A program made the translations under genes and the position numbers. Positions 1 through 10,945 of a stretch of 64,000 nucleotides of DNA are shown here, one piece after another. Under the pieces are notes generated by a model. The model was given only the letters and a program-made list of their open reading frames with translations, searched no databases and was not told the DNA's origin. Each line of letters starts with the position of its first letter. Positions within the stretch are counted from its first letter, which is position 1. The stretch spans positions 62,001 through 126,000 of the forward strand of contig NW_025401142.1 in the NCBI RefSeq assembly GCF_011075055.1. Reading direction: 5' to 3'. This DNA comes from Mangifera indica (taxonomy: Eukaryota; Streptophyta; Magnoliopsida; Sapindales; Anacardiaceae).

Positions 1-635
1 CCCAATCAATTTCATTCGAAAAGAACTTTTGCCACCAAGAACTTTCACATATTTGAGAGCAAATTAATTTTGAGCTATTTACTTGCAAATTCTTCTCTTT
101 AATCAAAACCCTTGCTCATACACTTTGTAATTTCATTTGCATTGGGTTGTACTAAGCTTTAACTTTCATATACACTCTTGAGAGAGATCATATTTCAATT
201 TCATACTAAAATTTGTGTTATAAAAGAGTGAGGTTCACTCTTAGAGAGATTAGAAAATTTCTTATGAGAGAAATTGAGTTTCAACATTTGTAAAGGTTAA
301 TAACACCTTGGAAGCTATTTTGGTTGTGAAGAAAAGCTTGGTTGAGGTTTTAGTCAACCAAGGATTAGTAGAATACTCCAAGGGAGAAAGCTTGGAGGAG
401 TTGAGCTGAACCACTATATATCGCGTGTTTGATTTTCTCTTCCCTTAAACTTGTATTTTATGTTATGTTATTTTGATTGTATTGATTATTTGAAATATTT
501 TAGTTATTTTCATACATTGGATTAAAGATAGGCAACATAATTTGATTTGAATAAATTGCTTTAATTATCAAATTTGGTAAAGATAGTTTTAAAGTTGTCT
601 AATTCACCCCCCCTCTTAGGCCATTCGATCCTACA
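1..635 (+). mobile_element. Copia-type LTR, right end; left end outside window
   Basis: Non-coding sequence that ends abruptly at 635 in CA. The next base continues a gypsy reverse transcriptase read on the other strand, so 635/636 is an insertion junction. A C-rich tract (604-613) followed by CTCTTAGG close to the right end is typical of the U5 end of plant copia (Sire/Tork-like) LTRs. A TATATA stretch lies near 415. Whether this is a solo LTR or the 3' LTR of an element extending left cannot be seen. Family assignment is by resemblance only; the junction itself is read directly. Confidence 0.55.
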
Positions 636-1234
636 CTCATGTTGTTTTAATATTTGGAAAGTTGTACGGAGGTGGGTCAAGTGAGTTTTCTTGCCAGGGT
701 TATAGATGAGGATGTCATCAAAGAAAACCAAGATAAATCTTCGTAAATGGGGATGAAAGATGTCATTCGTCAAAGCTTGAAAGGTAACTGGTGCATTAAA
801 CAAGCCGAATGGCATAACCAGGAATTTGTAGTGCCCATTATGAGTTCTGAAAGTTGTTTTCTCAATATCATTCTCAACTACCCTAATTTGGTGATATCCA
901 GATTTCAGATCCAATTTAGAAAAGATGGTAGCTCCCCCTAGTTCATTTAAGAATTTATTAATGGTGGGATTGGAAACTTGTCTAGAATGGTAATTTTGTT
1001 AAGGGCCTTACAGTAAACACAGAAGTGCCATCCTCTATCCTTTTTCTTGACCAACAAAACTGGACTGGAATATCGACTGGTACTTGGTCTAATGATCCCA
1101 GAATCTAATAGTTCTTGAACTATTTTTTCCATCTTGGTCTTTTGGCAATAATGATAACGGTATAGACAAATGTTTGGTGGTAGTGCTTCTTCAATCAAAT
1201 TGATGGCATGGTCGCTAGTGAGTTGGAGTGGCAA
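636..1234 (-). pseudogene. Ty3/gypsy reverse transcriptase fragment
   Basis: Reverse-transcriptase palm and fingers of a gypsy-type pol. The upstream part (1234-947) contains the SSPVLLVKKKD segment and the N-terminal fingers motifs. The second part (914-636) contains DLKSGYHQI, the MPFGLFNAP segment and the catalytic FFDDILIY. The two parts are in different frames with a break near 915-947, so the gene is dead. Translation stops matching reverse transcriptase at residues QHE (636-644), exactly where the copia LTR begins. RNase H and integrase are absent. The active-site aspartates are still present. Relic, part of the same minus-strand element as the protease and gag entries. Confidence 0.85.
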
Positions 1235-1363
1235 ACTGTTGGAAGCTTCAAATATTTGATGGAATTCTTATAAAAGGTTGAGGATGTCTTTAGGTAGGTC
1301 AATTAAAGTGTGTTTTTCTTCTCCAGTTTTAGACCATTCAAGCCAATAGCCAATTCCCTCATC

Positions 1364-1906
1364 TTAAACTGTTTTGAGGAGAGTTTTTAAAGAAGTTTCC
1401 AACCTGGTGAGTGTAGGGTCCCCTTGTAGTTCTAACCACTTGTTGTTTTGTCTAAACTTGAGAGTTAATAATTTCCAATTGGTTTTCACATCCTGTAGCC
1501 TAGAGAGCCATTCTATTCCTAAGATAACATCAATATTCCCAAGTTTAATAGGTAGGAAATCTTGGATGACTTCGATCCCTTGCATTTTTAGTTTTATGTT
1601 TTTGCAGATACCGGTCCCCTTCAATTGATAGCCATCCCCCACTGTAACCCCAAAATTTTTTGTAGCCATTATAGGTAGATTAATTTTTCGAGCCAATGCC
1701 TCTGAAATGAAATTATGATTGGCTTCATTGTTAATAAGAATGCATACACCATGGCCTAAAATTTCTCCAACAATTTTGAATGTTCGATAGGGGTTGATTT
1801 CGGCTACCAAAAGGGCTGCGAGTTCAATGGTTTCCTCAGAAATGTTTGTTGCCTCCTCTTCCCTTGCTACTACTTCTGCTACTGTCACTTCGCCTGAGTC
1901 TAACAT
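1364..1906 (-). pseudogene. Ty3/gypsy aspartic protease (retropepsin-like) fragment
   Basis: A 180-residue open stretch with the shape of a plant gypsy retropepsin: a GHGVCILINNEANHNFIS segment occupies the position of the catalytic DSGATHNFIS motif, followed about 75 residues later by the hydrophobic DVILGIEWL flap region and a C-terminal LTLKF segment. The catalytic Asp-Ser-Gly appears replaced by Asn-Asn-Glu, which would abolish activity. It lies between gag (upstream, higher coordinates) and reverse transcriptase (lower coordinates), the expected gag-PR-RT order on the minus strand. Confidence 0.8.
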
Positions 1907-1959
1907 TTCTCTGCCCTCTCTTGCATCACTGATGAGTAGTACCTAGAGTGTTTTTTGTC

Positions 1960-2987
1960 GACATCGATGATTGGGGCCAAATGGCTCACACAACGATAAC
2001 ACAACCCTTTCATATACTTTTCCTATTGCTCGATCTCAAAAAGTCATTGAAAAGGGAGTCACACATGTTACCGTTATTGTTTGAAACTTTGATCAGTGGT
2101 TGTCTGAACGAATTGGCGACAAAGCTACTAGGGTTTGTTAGAACCCAATTATTTGATTGGTTGAAGGGGATATGGGTCGGGGTTATCGGATTGGGTCGGG
2201 TGGCTGTGGCAGCCTGTGTTGATGGACTTCTACTATGCAAAGGCTGGGTGGAGTTGTTGGATTGGGCCATGGAAGGCTGCCGCTGGAATGGCCTTAGGTT
2301 AGGCCCGTTGGTCATCTAGTGTTGAGATGAACTAAAGACATTTGGGTTGTGCTTTACAGGTCGGTTGTGCAGCACCTGAACCAATAAGACATTTTGATCT
2401 TCAACACGTTGAGCAGCACCCATAGCTTGGCACAGATTTGCTGGTGCTATGACCCTGATCTCAGCTTGGATTTCATCCTTCAGTCCATTTACAAATACCC
2501 GTTTTAGTGCGTCGTCCGACATATCTAATAGAGATGCCAAAAGTTTTTCAAAATAATAACGGTAGTCAGCAACCGTTCCCCATTGTCGTAGAGAGAGAAG
2601 TTCCTCATATGTCGTGCCATCTTGGGTTGCACGAAATCTTTCGATCAGTGCTTCTTTAAATTCTTCCCAACTACCAAATGTTCCTCAGGCCTCCTCCTAT
2701 TGAATCCATGTTAGTGTCACTCCTTCCATACATACACTATCCGCTTGAACCTTTTCTTCCTCTCTGACGCGATTGACTCTGAAATATTTTTCAGTCCTGA
2801 AAATCCAGCCTACTGGATCATCTCTTCCGAACATGGGTATTTCTATGCGCCTTGGGTAGATCTCTCCTCCCCCTATTCCTCTGTTGCTAACAGCTTCTCC
2901 TGCTTCCAGGTGGGTTACTTTTGGCTCCTTATGGGTTATTTTCTCTATGTTCCTCTTCTGCCCTTTTACTGCTTCCCAATACTTCAA
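1960..2987 (-). pseudogene. Ty3/gypsy gag fragment with degenerate zinc knuckle
   Basis: Three open pieces on the minus strand in different frames. 2987-2697 holds the start of the capsid homology (IEIPMFGRDDPVGWI, then YFRVNRVREEEKVQ). 2540-2316 holds its C-terminal part (LKRVFVNGLKDEIQAEI). 2315-2010 is a low-complexity Ser/Pro/Asn linker. Near 2005-2025 a KGLCYRC motif marks the start of a CCHC zinc knuckle whose remaining cysteine and histidine positions are damaged. Frameshifts separate the pieces. The order fits a single gag that leads into the protease downstream. Confidence 0.8.
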
Positions 2988-3248
2988 TGTTTTCTTGAAC
3001 TTGTGAGTGGTCAGTGATTGATTTGCCTTTGAGTTCTTTTTGGCAAACCACAGCTATGATATCTTTGATTTCTGACAATTCCTTCCTCATTGAACGAACT
3101 TCTCTTAACTCCGTTTAAATCCCCTTCAATTCTTCTTTGAGTATTCCGACCTCTAATTCCAGGCCATTAAATCTTTTAGTTGTCGTTTTTCTGAATTGTT
3201 CTACCTTGGATTCCATCCTTGTGCTGACCATACCCTGACTTCTCCCTC

Positions 3249-3260
3249 GCTCGGATACCA
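3249..3260 (-). other. Primer binding site (tRNA-iMet type) of the gypsy relic
   Basis: Read on the minus strand the sequence is TGGTATCCGAGC, one base from the common plant retrotransposon primer site TGGTATCAGAGC. It sits two bases inside a CA terminus (3263 on the + strand) and upstream of gag. This fixes the orientation of the element and the inner edge of its 5' LTR. Confidence 0.75.
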
Positions 3261-3262
3261 CT

Positions 3263-3835
3263 TGTGATGCATTTCTGGACTGGGAGTGGTGCCTCCTGCA
3301 GGAATGTTGCTGTCCCCTGGAGCTGACTCAAGTGCCAACAAGCTGGAAATAGGAGTGATTATGTGTTCTTGTGTGAATGTAATAAGGAAAGAAAGTTGTA
3401 TGTAATAGACAAAATGATAATGAATAAACAACGCTACTTTTATTTAATTATGACGTGTAGATTACACTGCTTATTTAATTGAATCAGAAATACTGGATTC
3501 AATACATTGGACTGCCGAGAACAGTAACCAATGGCCCTAGGCCGAAGCCCCCAAACCCCAATTAATTGTGTTTCTCGTCATGCTCTCCTTCACTGCCTTC
3601 TTTTCCTTTTATAGCCAAGCAGCCTTGCAGATGTGCATTAACCTTTTTTTTCTTATTTATCTTGATGAGCCTTGTCTGGTTTCTTTGCTTTATCTTCATC
3701 AGGTTTCTTTGCTTTATCTTGATGATGTTTATCCTGGATCATTGCTATCTCAGCTACTGGAGAGGAATTTCCTTTCCTGCCCTTCCTGTGATAGGTCTTG
3801 TTAATTGGAGGCCTATCAGAGATCAAGACCGTTTT
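3263..3835 (-). mobile_element. 5' LTR region of the gypsy relic (outer edge uncertain)
   Basis: The inner edge is set by the primer site: on the minus strand the LTR ends in TGCATCACA. The outer edge near 3835 is a guess, because no second LTR remains for comparison (the other end of the element is cut at 635). Short open frames inside it (for example 3566-3955) have no family features and are not called. The TTTCTTTGCTTTATCTT segment is repeated in tandem around 3685-3720. Confidence 0.45.
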
Positions 3836-4936
3836 CCAAAAATAAAACCTTGTAGAGGATGTGTTTTATACACAACCCGAATGGTTTCATTCTCAATTAG
3901 TAAGTTGGTAAATGTAAGTTGCAAAAATCCATTTATAAATTTAAATAAGTTTTGAAAAACTTAAACATTCGTATTGATAGATTTGTTAGAAAGTTTGGCT
4001 TCATATCAACAAATGGTAGCAAAAGGTGCACGAGGGTAATAACCAATAGTTCGGATTTTAAAAACAATGCTAAATTATAAAAATGACTCCTCATAAACGT
4101 ATGAACAAAATCTAATTAAAACACATTAGCACACCAACAAAGTTTAGTAATAGAACTGTCTGATGTAATTATCTCTCTCTCTTTCAATGAAAAGGAAAAA
4201 TATTGGGCAGCCCAAGTTTCAATCCCGTGTCAGTAGAGTGAGGGATGTCAGCTTTCCTGGAAGCCGTGTAATTAGAGAAAAATAAGATGACTTAGAAATG
4301 GTATGTTAGTGGCATAGTAATTTTCAGGAAGTAGCTTTTGACAATAAGCATCTCTAGCTGCATTATTCTTCCAATTACTGCATAATCAATTTTCAAATTC
4401 AAATAAAAGAGACAGTTCTACAAAGGTTAAGAAAACTGATCACTTCACAGATTTTTGAGCATAATATTACAATTCAAATTCAAAAATCTATTTTAATAAA
4501 ATTATATACATCTAATTTCAGTATCCAATTGGATACTTAAATAATACGTCTTTATGTGATGGAGTGATTTTGAATTAAAATAAAAGTTATTCATATAATA
4601 ACATATATTTTAGTACCTAATTCAATATTCAAAACTGGGTGTAAATAGTATTGCTCATTTGTTATAGTTAAAATTTAGAATAATCTTTGTTTTTGAAAGC
4701 TGATATGAAAATTGGAAAAAATGTGAAAAGAACTAGAAAAGGAGAAGAAGAAGAGAAGTCAGCATGCCACTAATTGGTATAATACTGAATGGTAATGGTC
4801 CTAATGGATGACTACTTGACTTAGGAGACTTTTGATTAATTTTCATAGGTCTTAGAAATATGCATTCCAGGATCCTGTTTATTAGTTAGCCCCAAATCGA
4901 TTCACTACAATCAAAATTCATTTTTTTAACTTTAGA
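3836..4936. other. Intergenic AT-rich region upstream of kinase pseudogene 1
   Basis: No gene recognised. Around 4540-4660 the sequence resembles short AT-rich MITE-like pieces seen again near 7430-7565 and 33240-33418, but termini could not be fixed. The last 150 bases are the former promoter of the kinase pseudogene; no clear TATA element stands out. Confidence 0.4.
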
Positions 4937-6985
4937 ATGCAGAGATTTCAATTTCTTTCAATCCATTCTATCTTCTTGTTCTTCTTATTTGCATCTTCTT
5001 TTGTTACAGTTCAACAAAGACAGTCTAATATAAGCCTGGGATCTTCTCTAAGACCAACCACAAACTCCTCATGGCTGTCAAGTTCTAAACTCTATGCCTT
5101 TGGATTTTACCCGCGAGGCAATGGCTATGCTGTTTGGAATTTTCCTTGCCAGAATTCCTGAGAGAACTGTAGTGTGGACACTGTACCGCGATGATCCACC
5201 AGTCACCAGCAACGCTACCTTGCTGTTGAATACTGAAGGCGGGCTTGTCTTGCAACAGCACAAGGCCAAGGAATTGATATTGCCATCGGGCTAGACTTAG
5301 GACTTTAATATTAGACCTATGGACTGACCCGGCCCGGTCAGATACTGTTTAAAAATAATTTTTTTAAAAAAGATTTTTGCTAGCAGAAGCGAGGCTTCTG
5401 CCTTGTCTATCCTTCTGCGTTACAGCAGAAGGCTTTCTACCTTCTGTCGCAAGGTAGAAGCCTTATTAGGTGGAGGGAAACAAAAGCCTTGGCCTTCATT
5501 TTTTTTTTTAAAGTTTTTTAATTAATTAATTTTTTTCTTATATAAACCTATTCAATTTTTCTTCATTTTCACTTTCATTTACAAATCTCTTAATCTCAAT
5601 TATTTCATTATATTTTGAATCTCATTTTCTCTCATCAATTATCTTTCAGAAAATATCTGAATTCATAAATAATAATTATTTGTGTTTATAATTTTATTTT
5701 TATTTTAATTTTATCATTACAAAATATTATAAATGAATCAAGTATCAAATGAATTCAATCCATTTGAATATTATCATAGTATATATTTATTTATGTTTTA
5801 TAATTTGAAAAATAATTTGTGTTTAAAAATTTTAAATAATTTTTTTTAAATATTTAAAGCCGGCCCCTCTCGGCCCATTTAAGGCCCATTTTTATATGGG
5901 TAGGGTCTTGGGCCTTTATATATTAATGGTCCGGTCCGACCCATCGACACCTTTACATTAAGTTATGTTTTTGGTGCTTCTATACTTGTTTTTGGAACTT
6001 GCGCGATTTTCATTCACGAATACCAAGCCTAGTCAAACAGAATAATTCCTGGAAATGGTAATTTCAGGTTTTGTGAGAACATTGCTCTAGTATCTTTTAC
6101 TTTTGCAGAGATCGAGAAACTACCCAATGATTTCAAGGAAGAGATTGACAGAGGATCTTCAAGTACAGTTTATAAAGGGATTATGATGCATTGTAATAAG
6201 TTTGTAGCTGTCAAGAAATTAGAGAAGGTGTTAGCAGAAGAGGAGAGGGAATTTCTGACTGAGATAAAGGTAATTAGGAGAACCTATCACAAGAATTTAG
6301 TTCATTTGTTTGGTTATTCCTTTGATGGACCCAACAAGGTGTTAGTATCCAAGTACATGAGCAATGGTTCTCCTGCTGATCTACTCTTGACACTTGAAAA
6401 ACAGCTTAATTGGATAGAAAGAATGGACATTGCTCAGGATATAGTTCGAGGAATTTTTTATTTGCATGATGAGTGCCAAACGCAAATCATCTATTGTGAC
6501 ATAAAACGTCACAACGTACTCATGGAAAAGAATAGATGCGCGAAAATTGTTGACTTTGGATTGGCGAAGTTGTTGAAGTCGGATCAAACTAACACTTTTA
6601 TCAGCATAAGAGGAACAAGAGGATATATTGCCCCAGAATGCCATCGAAATCTAGCCGTGACAGTAAAACAGATGTTTATAGTTTTGGAGTGGGGTTGTTA
6701 GAGATCATATATTGTCGAAAATGTAAGGACCAAAACTTTCTAGACAATCAAATTGTTCTCCAAGATTAGGTTTACCAGTGTTTTGATGCTGGTGAGTTGA
6801 AGCAATTGGTAAGAAATGAAGAGGTTGATCTAAAACAACTGAAGAGGATGATCAAAGTTGCACTCTAGTGTATTCTTGATGAGCCATCACTACGCCCTTC
6901 AATGAAGAAAGTTTTACTCAAGCTAGAAGGAACGGTTGAGATTCCAATTCCTCCAAGCTCTACCTCTTTTCTTACTTCTATATGA
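4937..6985 (+). pseudogene. G-type lectin S-receptor-like kinase pseudogene 1
   Basis: Remnant of a LECRK/RLK1-type receptor kinase. The start at 4937 gives a hydrophobic signal peptide and the beginning of the bulb-type lectin domain (NSSWLSSSKLYAFGFY). A frameshift near 5130 moves the lectin to another frame (RTVVWTLYRDDPPV), and homology stops at about 5290. After a hAT-like insertion (5293-5958) it resumes at the transmembrane/juxtamembrane region (about 5970) and the kinase domain (6109-6985). The S-locus/EGF and PAN regions are missing. Kinase motifs seen: VAVKKLE, CDIKRHN, DFGLAK, APE. Further damage: a one-base loss near 6665, TAG at 6767-6769 and TAG at 6866-6868, the last two at positions normally occupied by Trp. 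It ends with a normal-looking C-terminus and TGA at 6983. Clearly non-functional. Confidence 0.92.
5293..5958. mobile_element. hAT-like non-autonomous element in kinase pseudogene 1
   Basis: Foreign block flanked by kinase-gene sequence. Both ends are rich in GGCCCGG/GACCC motifs in opposite orientation (left 5325-5340, right 5865-5945), and the right end GACCCATCGACACC resembles hAT termini of the type GACCCATTGACACCCCTA. The centre has a CTTCTGC-rich stretch (5395-5460) and an AT-rich stretch with a remnant that translates as MNQVSNEFNPFEYY (from 5733), which looks like a transposase N-terminus. A related copy lies at 44088-44956. No target duplication is visible because the flanking gene is deleted on one or both sides; ends are approximate. 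Confidence 0.65.
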
Positions 6986-7936
6986 GTCCTGAAAAAGAGA
7001 ATGAAGCTTAACCAATTTTCCATTTTCTTTTATTTATTTCAAATGTATTTATGTAATTTAAAGAGTGGATTTATGTTCTACTTCCTCTAATTTAATAATA
7101 ACCATTCTTTTGTGAATCTAAAAATCATAATTTAGAATAAGGTAACTCTTGTTGCAGATAGAGTAGCTAACATTAGTTTAGCCAAATAATAATAATAATA
7201 ATAATGAGTAGCTAATATTAATCTTGAATGTAATCCTTCAACTTGTGGGATTATTTATGCCAACGAGAAACTCCTAACTCTACTGACCAATCCCACAATC
7301 ACGACACTTAATGAATCAAGTTTAATTTTAATATACCGTCAGTAAGTTTCAAACTCATGCTTTCTTTATTGTTTGGATATCCTGACTTTTGTCAACTACC
7401 CTTAAGGGCTACAATAAAACTACATACACATACTTCTGAATATATAAATTATGTGTTATCATATGATTTGAGTATTTTAAATTAAGAATAAAATAACATC
7501 TAATCATATTATATTTCATCATTTGTAAGTCTATTTTGTGTATTCAAAATATGTACACCTAACATCGATAAGGGGTTATCACTTGATTAATTCAAATTTA
7601 TGTAGGTACATTTAGTTCTGGATTGTTAAACCTTTTTTCTTTTAGCACAAAGTGAAAAATCCTGAAAGCTCCACTCCATTTTTATAGTGCTTTGAAGAAC
7701 AAAATATTTTCCAAATAGACAAAAGCCACCCCGATAATCTACTTAAATATACCGTGGAATGCCAATAAGGTTTATTGCAAGAAGGCACAAAAATCTTTGA
7801 CTGTTCTTCACAACTTACGCCTAGCACTCGGAAAATGCGAATGCCACATTCGTAGAATACTATGTTCCCACTAAATACTAAATTAGTTTATTACTCCAGT
7901 TCTCGGGATTGTAACAAAAACGAGAACACTACAAAA
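6986..7936. other. Spacer between kinase pseudogenes 1 and 2
   Basis: No gene recognised. Contains an (ATA)n run at about 7186-7205 and an AT-rich stretch at 7425-7565 resembling the small MITE at 33240-33418. The minus-strand open frame at 7642-7827 has no family features. Confidence 0.4.
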
Positions 7937-9050
7937 ATGGTTGCCATCTCATTTTCTGTCATGTTAATACAAGTCTGGGTGCTTTGTAATCGCCTGCAGG
8001 AAACTCTTCATGGCTGTCGTCTTCTAGTTTTTATGGTTTTGGATTCTAAAACGAGGGAATGGTTTTACAGTGGGAATCTTTATTGCCAGAATAGATGGGA
8101 AAATTGTTGTTTGGACAGCGAATCATGACAACCCTCCAGTTCCCGCTGATGTTACATTGATTCTTAAATGTGCTGGTAGATTCATTCAACAATCACTATA
8201 AGGTCAGAAGACATCCATTGTGTGAATTTCCAAACCTTTTGTACACCCAACCAATAAACTGTTCCCAGTTCAACATCTCCTAGCAGGGAAACAGATGGTT
8301 TCAAGAGTCTCAGAAACCAATCAATCACTGGGACGTTTTTGCTTAAGATGCAGAAGGATGAAAACCTTGTGCAGTGCCCAAAGGATACTGCAGACAGAAA
8401 ACACATGCTTACTGGGTATCCTGTAGAGCAAGATGGGATGACAATGTGTCATGAAACCTGGATGTTGATGGCCATTTTTACCTGCTCAATTCAACAGGTT
8501 TCAATATAAAAAATCTTACAGAAGAAACGATCTATCTGATGAAAATTGATCTTTCAACTCTATTCATATAAATTAAAAACATAACAGCAACAGTTGAATT
8601 GTCTGGGCTTCTACAGAAGACCCCTAGGGAACTTTGGCCTTGAGTGTTTGCCTAAAGGTCTTTGTAGCCTTAATGGGTATTTGTTCAAATGATCAAGAAA
8701 TCAGGCGTCATTGTTTTCCAGGATATGCAAGAATTAAAGAGGGCAGCTAAGCTTCAGGCTGTCAAAAGAATTTCTCAGCAGAAAGTTGCAAAAGCAAGGC
8801 TGGAAATATCAAGTACAGCATTGAGACTCTAATATTTCGTGGGAAGATGGTTCATATTCTAATCTGAGATCGCAATCCAAGGAAGAATGCGAACAAGCAA
8901 GTTTGAAAGATTGTTTCTGTGAAGCTGCAATATTCAAAGATTGGAAAATGCACAAGACATAAACTTCCCATGAGATATGGGCCACGACATCAGGGAAATT
9001 CAAACTTCATTATAATCAAAGCAGGTAATTCAACATCTGCATTTGCCACC

Positions 9051-9638
9051 TGTTGGAGACTAAAAGTTTCATATTTAATAAATAGAACATAAAAAAGTAG
9101 TGTATAGATATTACAGATTGGACTTTATTATAAACTAATTGGTTTTGTGTAATATGAGTTTCAATTTTTATACTTATAAACCTAATATATATTCTGTTAT
9201 GGTATCAGAGCACAAGCCAATATTCTGTTATGGTTCCATTATAGTATCAGAACACGAGCCAAACGGCAAACCTAACAGTCTAAAGTATTCTTAGATACAA
9301 ATGATAACGCATCTAACAAAAAACCGACTGAGCCCAATGGTGGGTCTAATAACCTATGATACGGCCAATCTAATAACCTATGGTAATTGCACTTGAGCGG
9401 GGGTGTCAGTCTAATAACTTATGGTACGACGGGTCTTATAACCTATGAGAGTTGCACTTGAGTAGAGGTGTGGGTTTAATAGCCTATGGTACAATAGGTC
9501 TAATAACCTATGGTAATAAATATAACCTAAGAGAGTGATATATAAGTGTTGGATATTGGACTTTAACATAAGCCAATTGGTTTTGTGTAATATAAGTTTC
9601 AATCTTCACACTTGTAAGCCCAATATATATTCTCTTAC
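9051..9638 (+). mobile_element. TRIM-like miniature LTR retroelement in pseudogene 2
   Basis: Two direct repeats flank a short non-coding core. The left repeat (9051-9197) starts TGTTGGAG and is followed immediately by the primer site TGGTATCAGAGC (9200-9211), an exact match to the usual plant iMet site. The right repeat (about 9514-9638) matches the left one over roughly 120 bp, including the shared TTGGTTTTGTGTAATAT segment. The core contains four or five imperfect copies of CTAATAACCTATGGTA (9346-9515). No coding capacity. Kinase homology (PAN before, transmembrane after) resumes on both sides. The start of the right repeat is degraded, so its boundary is approximate. Confidence 0.7.
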
Positions 9639-10437
9639 TGTTTCAAAGGAGGAGTCACCAATAAAGGAAGCCAAAAAGAGCATCAACAGCTATTTTAATT
9701 GCTAGTGTTTCAATGACTACTTTTACACTCACTATTTTCACAGTTGGAGTCCTTGTTTACAGGAATCGAGTTTGCACATATATTAGCAGTTGCACCAACA
9801 CTGGTACAAAATGATTTACTAACTGGGAACTATTGGAAGTGACTAACAATTTCAATGAGGAGATTGGTAGAGGAGCATTTGAGACAATTTTGCGGGGAAA
9901 ACATCTCTGGATCGGTAGGTTGTAGCTGTTAAAGAGATTAGACAGTGTCTCAACAGATGGAGTCAGACTGAGATGAAAGTGATTGGAAGACCAGATCACC
10001 AGAACTTAGTTCAACTATATGACTACCACCACGAGGGTCTAACATGCTCTCAGTATACATGTACATGAGAAATGGTTCACTTGCTGATCTGCTATTCACA
10101 CCTGAAAAGTAACATTTTTGGGATAAGCAGATGGATATTGCCTGCAACATAGCCAAAAGTCTCATCTATCTTTATGAAGATAGTGAAACACAGAATTATC
10201 CATCGTGATATAAAGCCTTAGAACATACTCATGGATGAGTATAACTGCACAAAAATATCAGACTTTGGATTGGCATAACTTTTGAAGCATGACCAGACTA
10301 GATCATTGCCAAGAATTAAAGGGACAAGAGGGTTTGTTGCCCCAGAATAGCAGAGGAAGCCACCTGTGACAGCCAAAGTAGATGTTTAAAACTTCGGAAT
10401 TGTATTATTAAATATAATATGTTGTCAATGGAGTGAG

Positions 10438-10690
10438 TAAGGCTGGATTCGAGCCGAGCCGAGCTCGGCTCGGTTCATATAGGGCTGGCTCGAGTTCAGC
10501 TCGAGCTCGGCTAAGGCCGGCTCGTTTCAGGCTCGTGTTCGGCTCGGCTCGGCTCGGCTCGGCTCGTTTTTCATTATCAAAACAACGTCGTTTTTAATAT
10601 ATATTAATCAAAACGGCGTCGTTTTGTATAAAAAATTTTAAAAAAAATTCTACCGAGCCAACTCGAACTCAAGCCGAGGATCCAGCCCTA
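10438..10690. mobile_element. 253-bp hAT MITE with perfect 8-bp target duplication
   Basis: Terminal inverted repeats TAAGGCTGGAT (left) and ATCCAGCCCTA (right) differ at one position. GGAGTGAG flanks both sides (10430-10437 and 10691-10698), the 8-bp size expected of hAT elements. Inside are runs of GGCTC/GAGCC and two copies of AAAACRRCGTCGTTTT (10579 and 10611) forming a dyad. If the element and one duplication copy are ignored, the kinase frame of the host pseudogene continues without a shift. Confidence 0.9.
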
Positions 10691-10945
10691 GGAGTGAGGA
10701 GTGGACCCTTTCTGAGGAGGAAGGTATTCTTGAAGAATGGGCTTACCATTGTTTTCAGACTAGCGAGCTGGAAATAGTTTTAGGTGATGAAGATGTTGAC
10801 AAGTTACAATTGGAGAGACGATTAAAGTAGGAATTTCGTGTATCCAGTATGAGCCATCACTTTGACTTCAATGAAGAAGATTCTACTGATATTAGAAGAC
10901 ATGGTAGATATCCCACCACCTCCTAATCCAAACTTCTTCTCTTAG

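Larger units (their letters stand above)
7937..10945 (+). pseudogene. G-type lectin S-receptor-like kinase pseudogene 2
   Basis: Full-length but badly decayed member of the same family. Start ATG at 7937 with a hydrophobic leader, then lectin pieces (NSSWLSSSSFYGFGF near 8000; VVWTANHDNPPVPADV near 8105-8155), EGF-like Cys-rich remnants (near 8640-8725), a PAN-like piece (CEQASLKDCFCEAAIF near 8890-8940), a transmembrane segment (near 9690-9760) and the kinase (9810-10945). Kinase motifs still readable include EEIGRGAF, RDIKP, ISDFGLA and GTRGFVAPE, with multiple stops and frameshifts throughout. It is interrupted by a TRIM-like element (9051-9638) and a hAT MITE (10438-10690). The C-terminus MKKILLILEDMVDIPPPP ends at TAG 10943-10945, the usual family end. 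Confidence 0.9.

Noticed and set aside
1948..2319. Plus-strand open frame of 123 codons
   Set aside because: Lies opposite the gag linker of the minus-strand gypsy relic; no family features on the + strand.
3566..3955. Hydrophobic open frame of 129 codons as a membrane protein
   Set aside because: Falls in the probable LTR region next to the gypsy primer site; the hydrophobicity comes from T-rich sequence.
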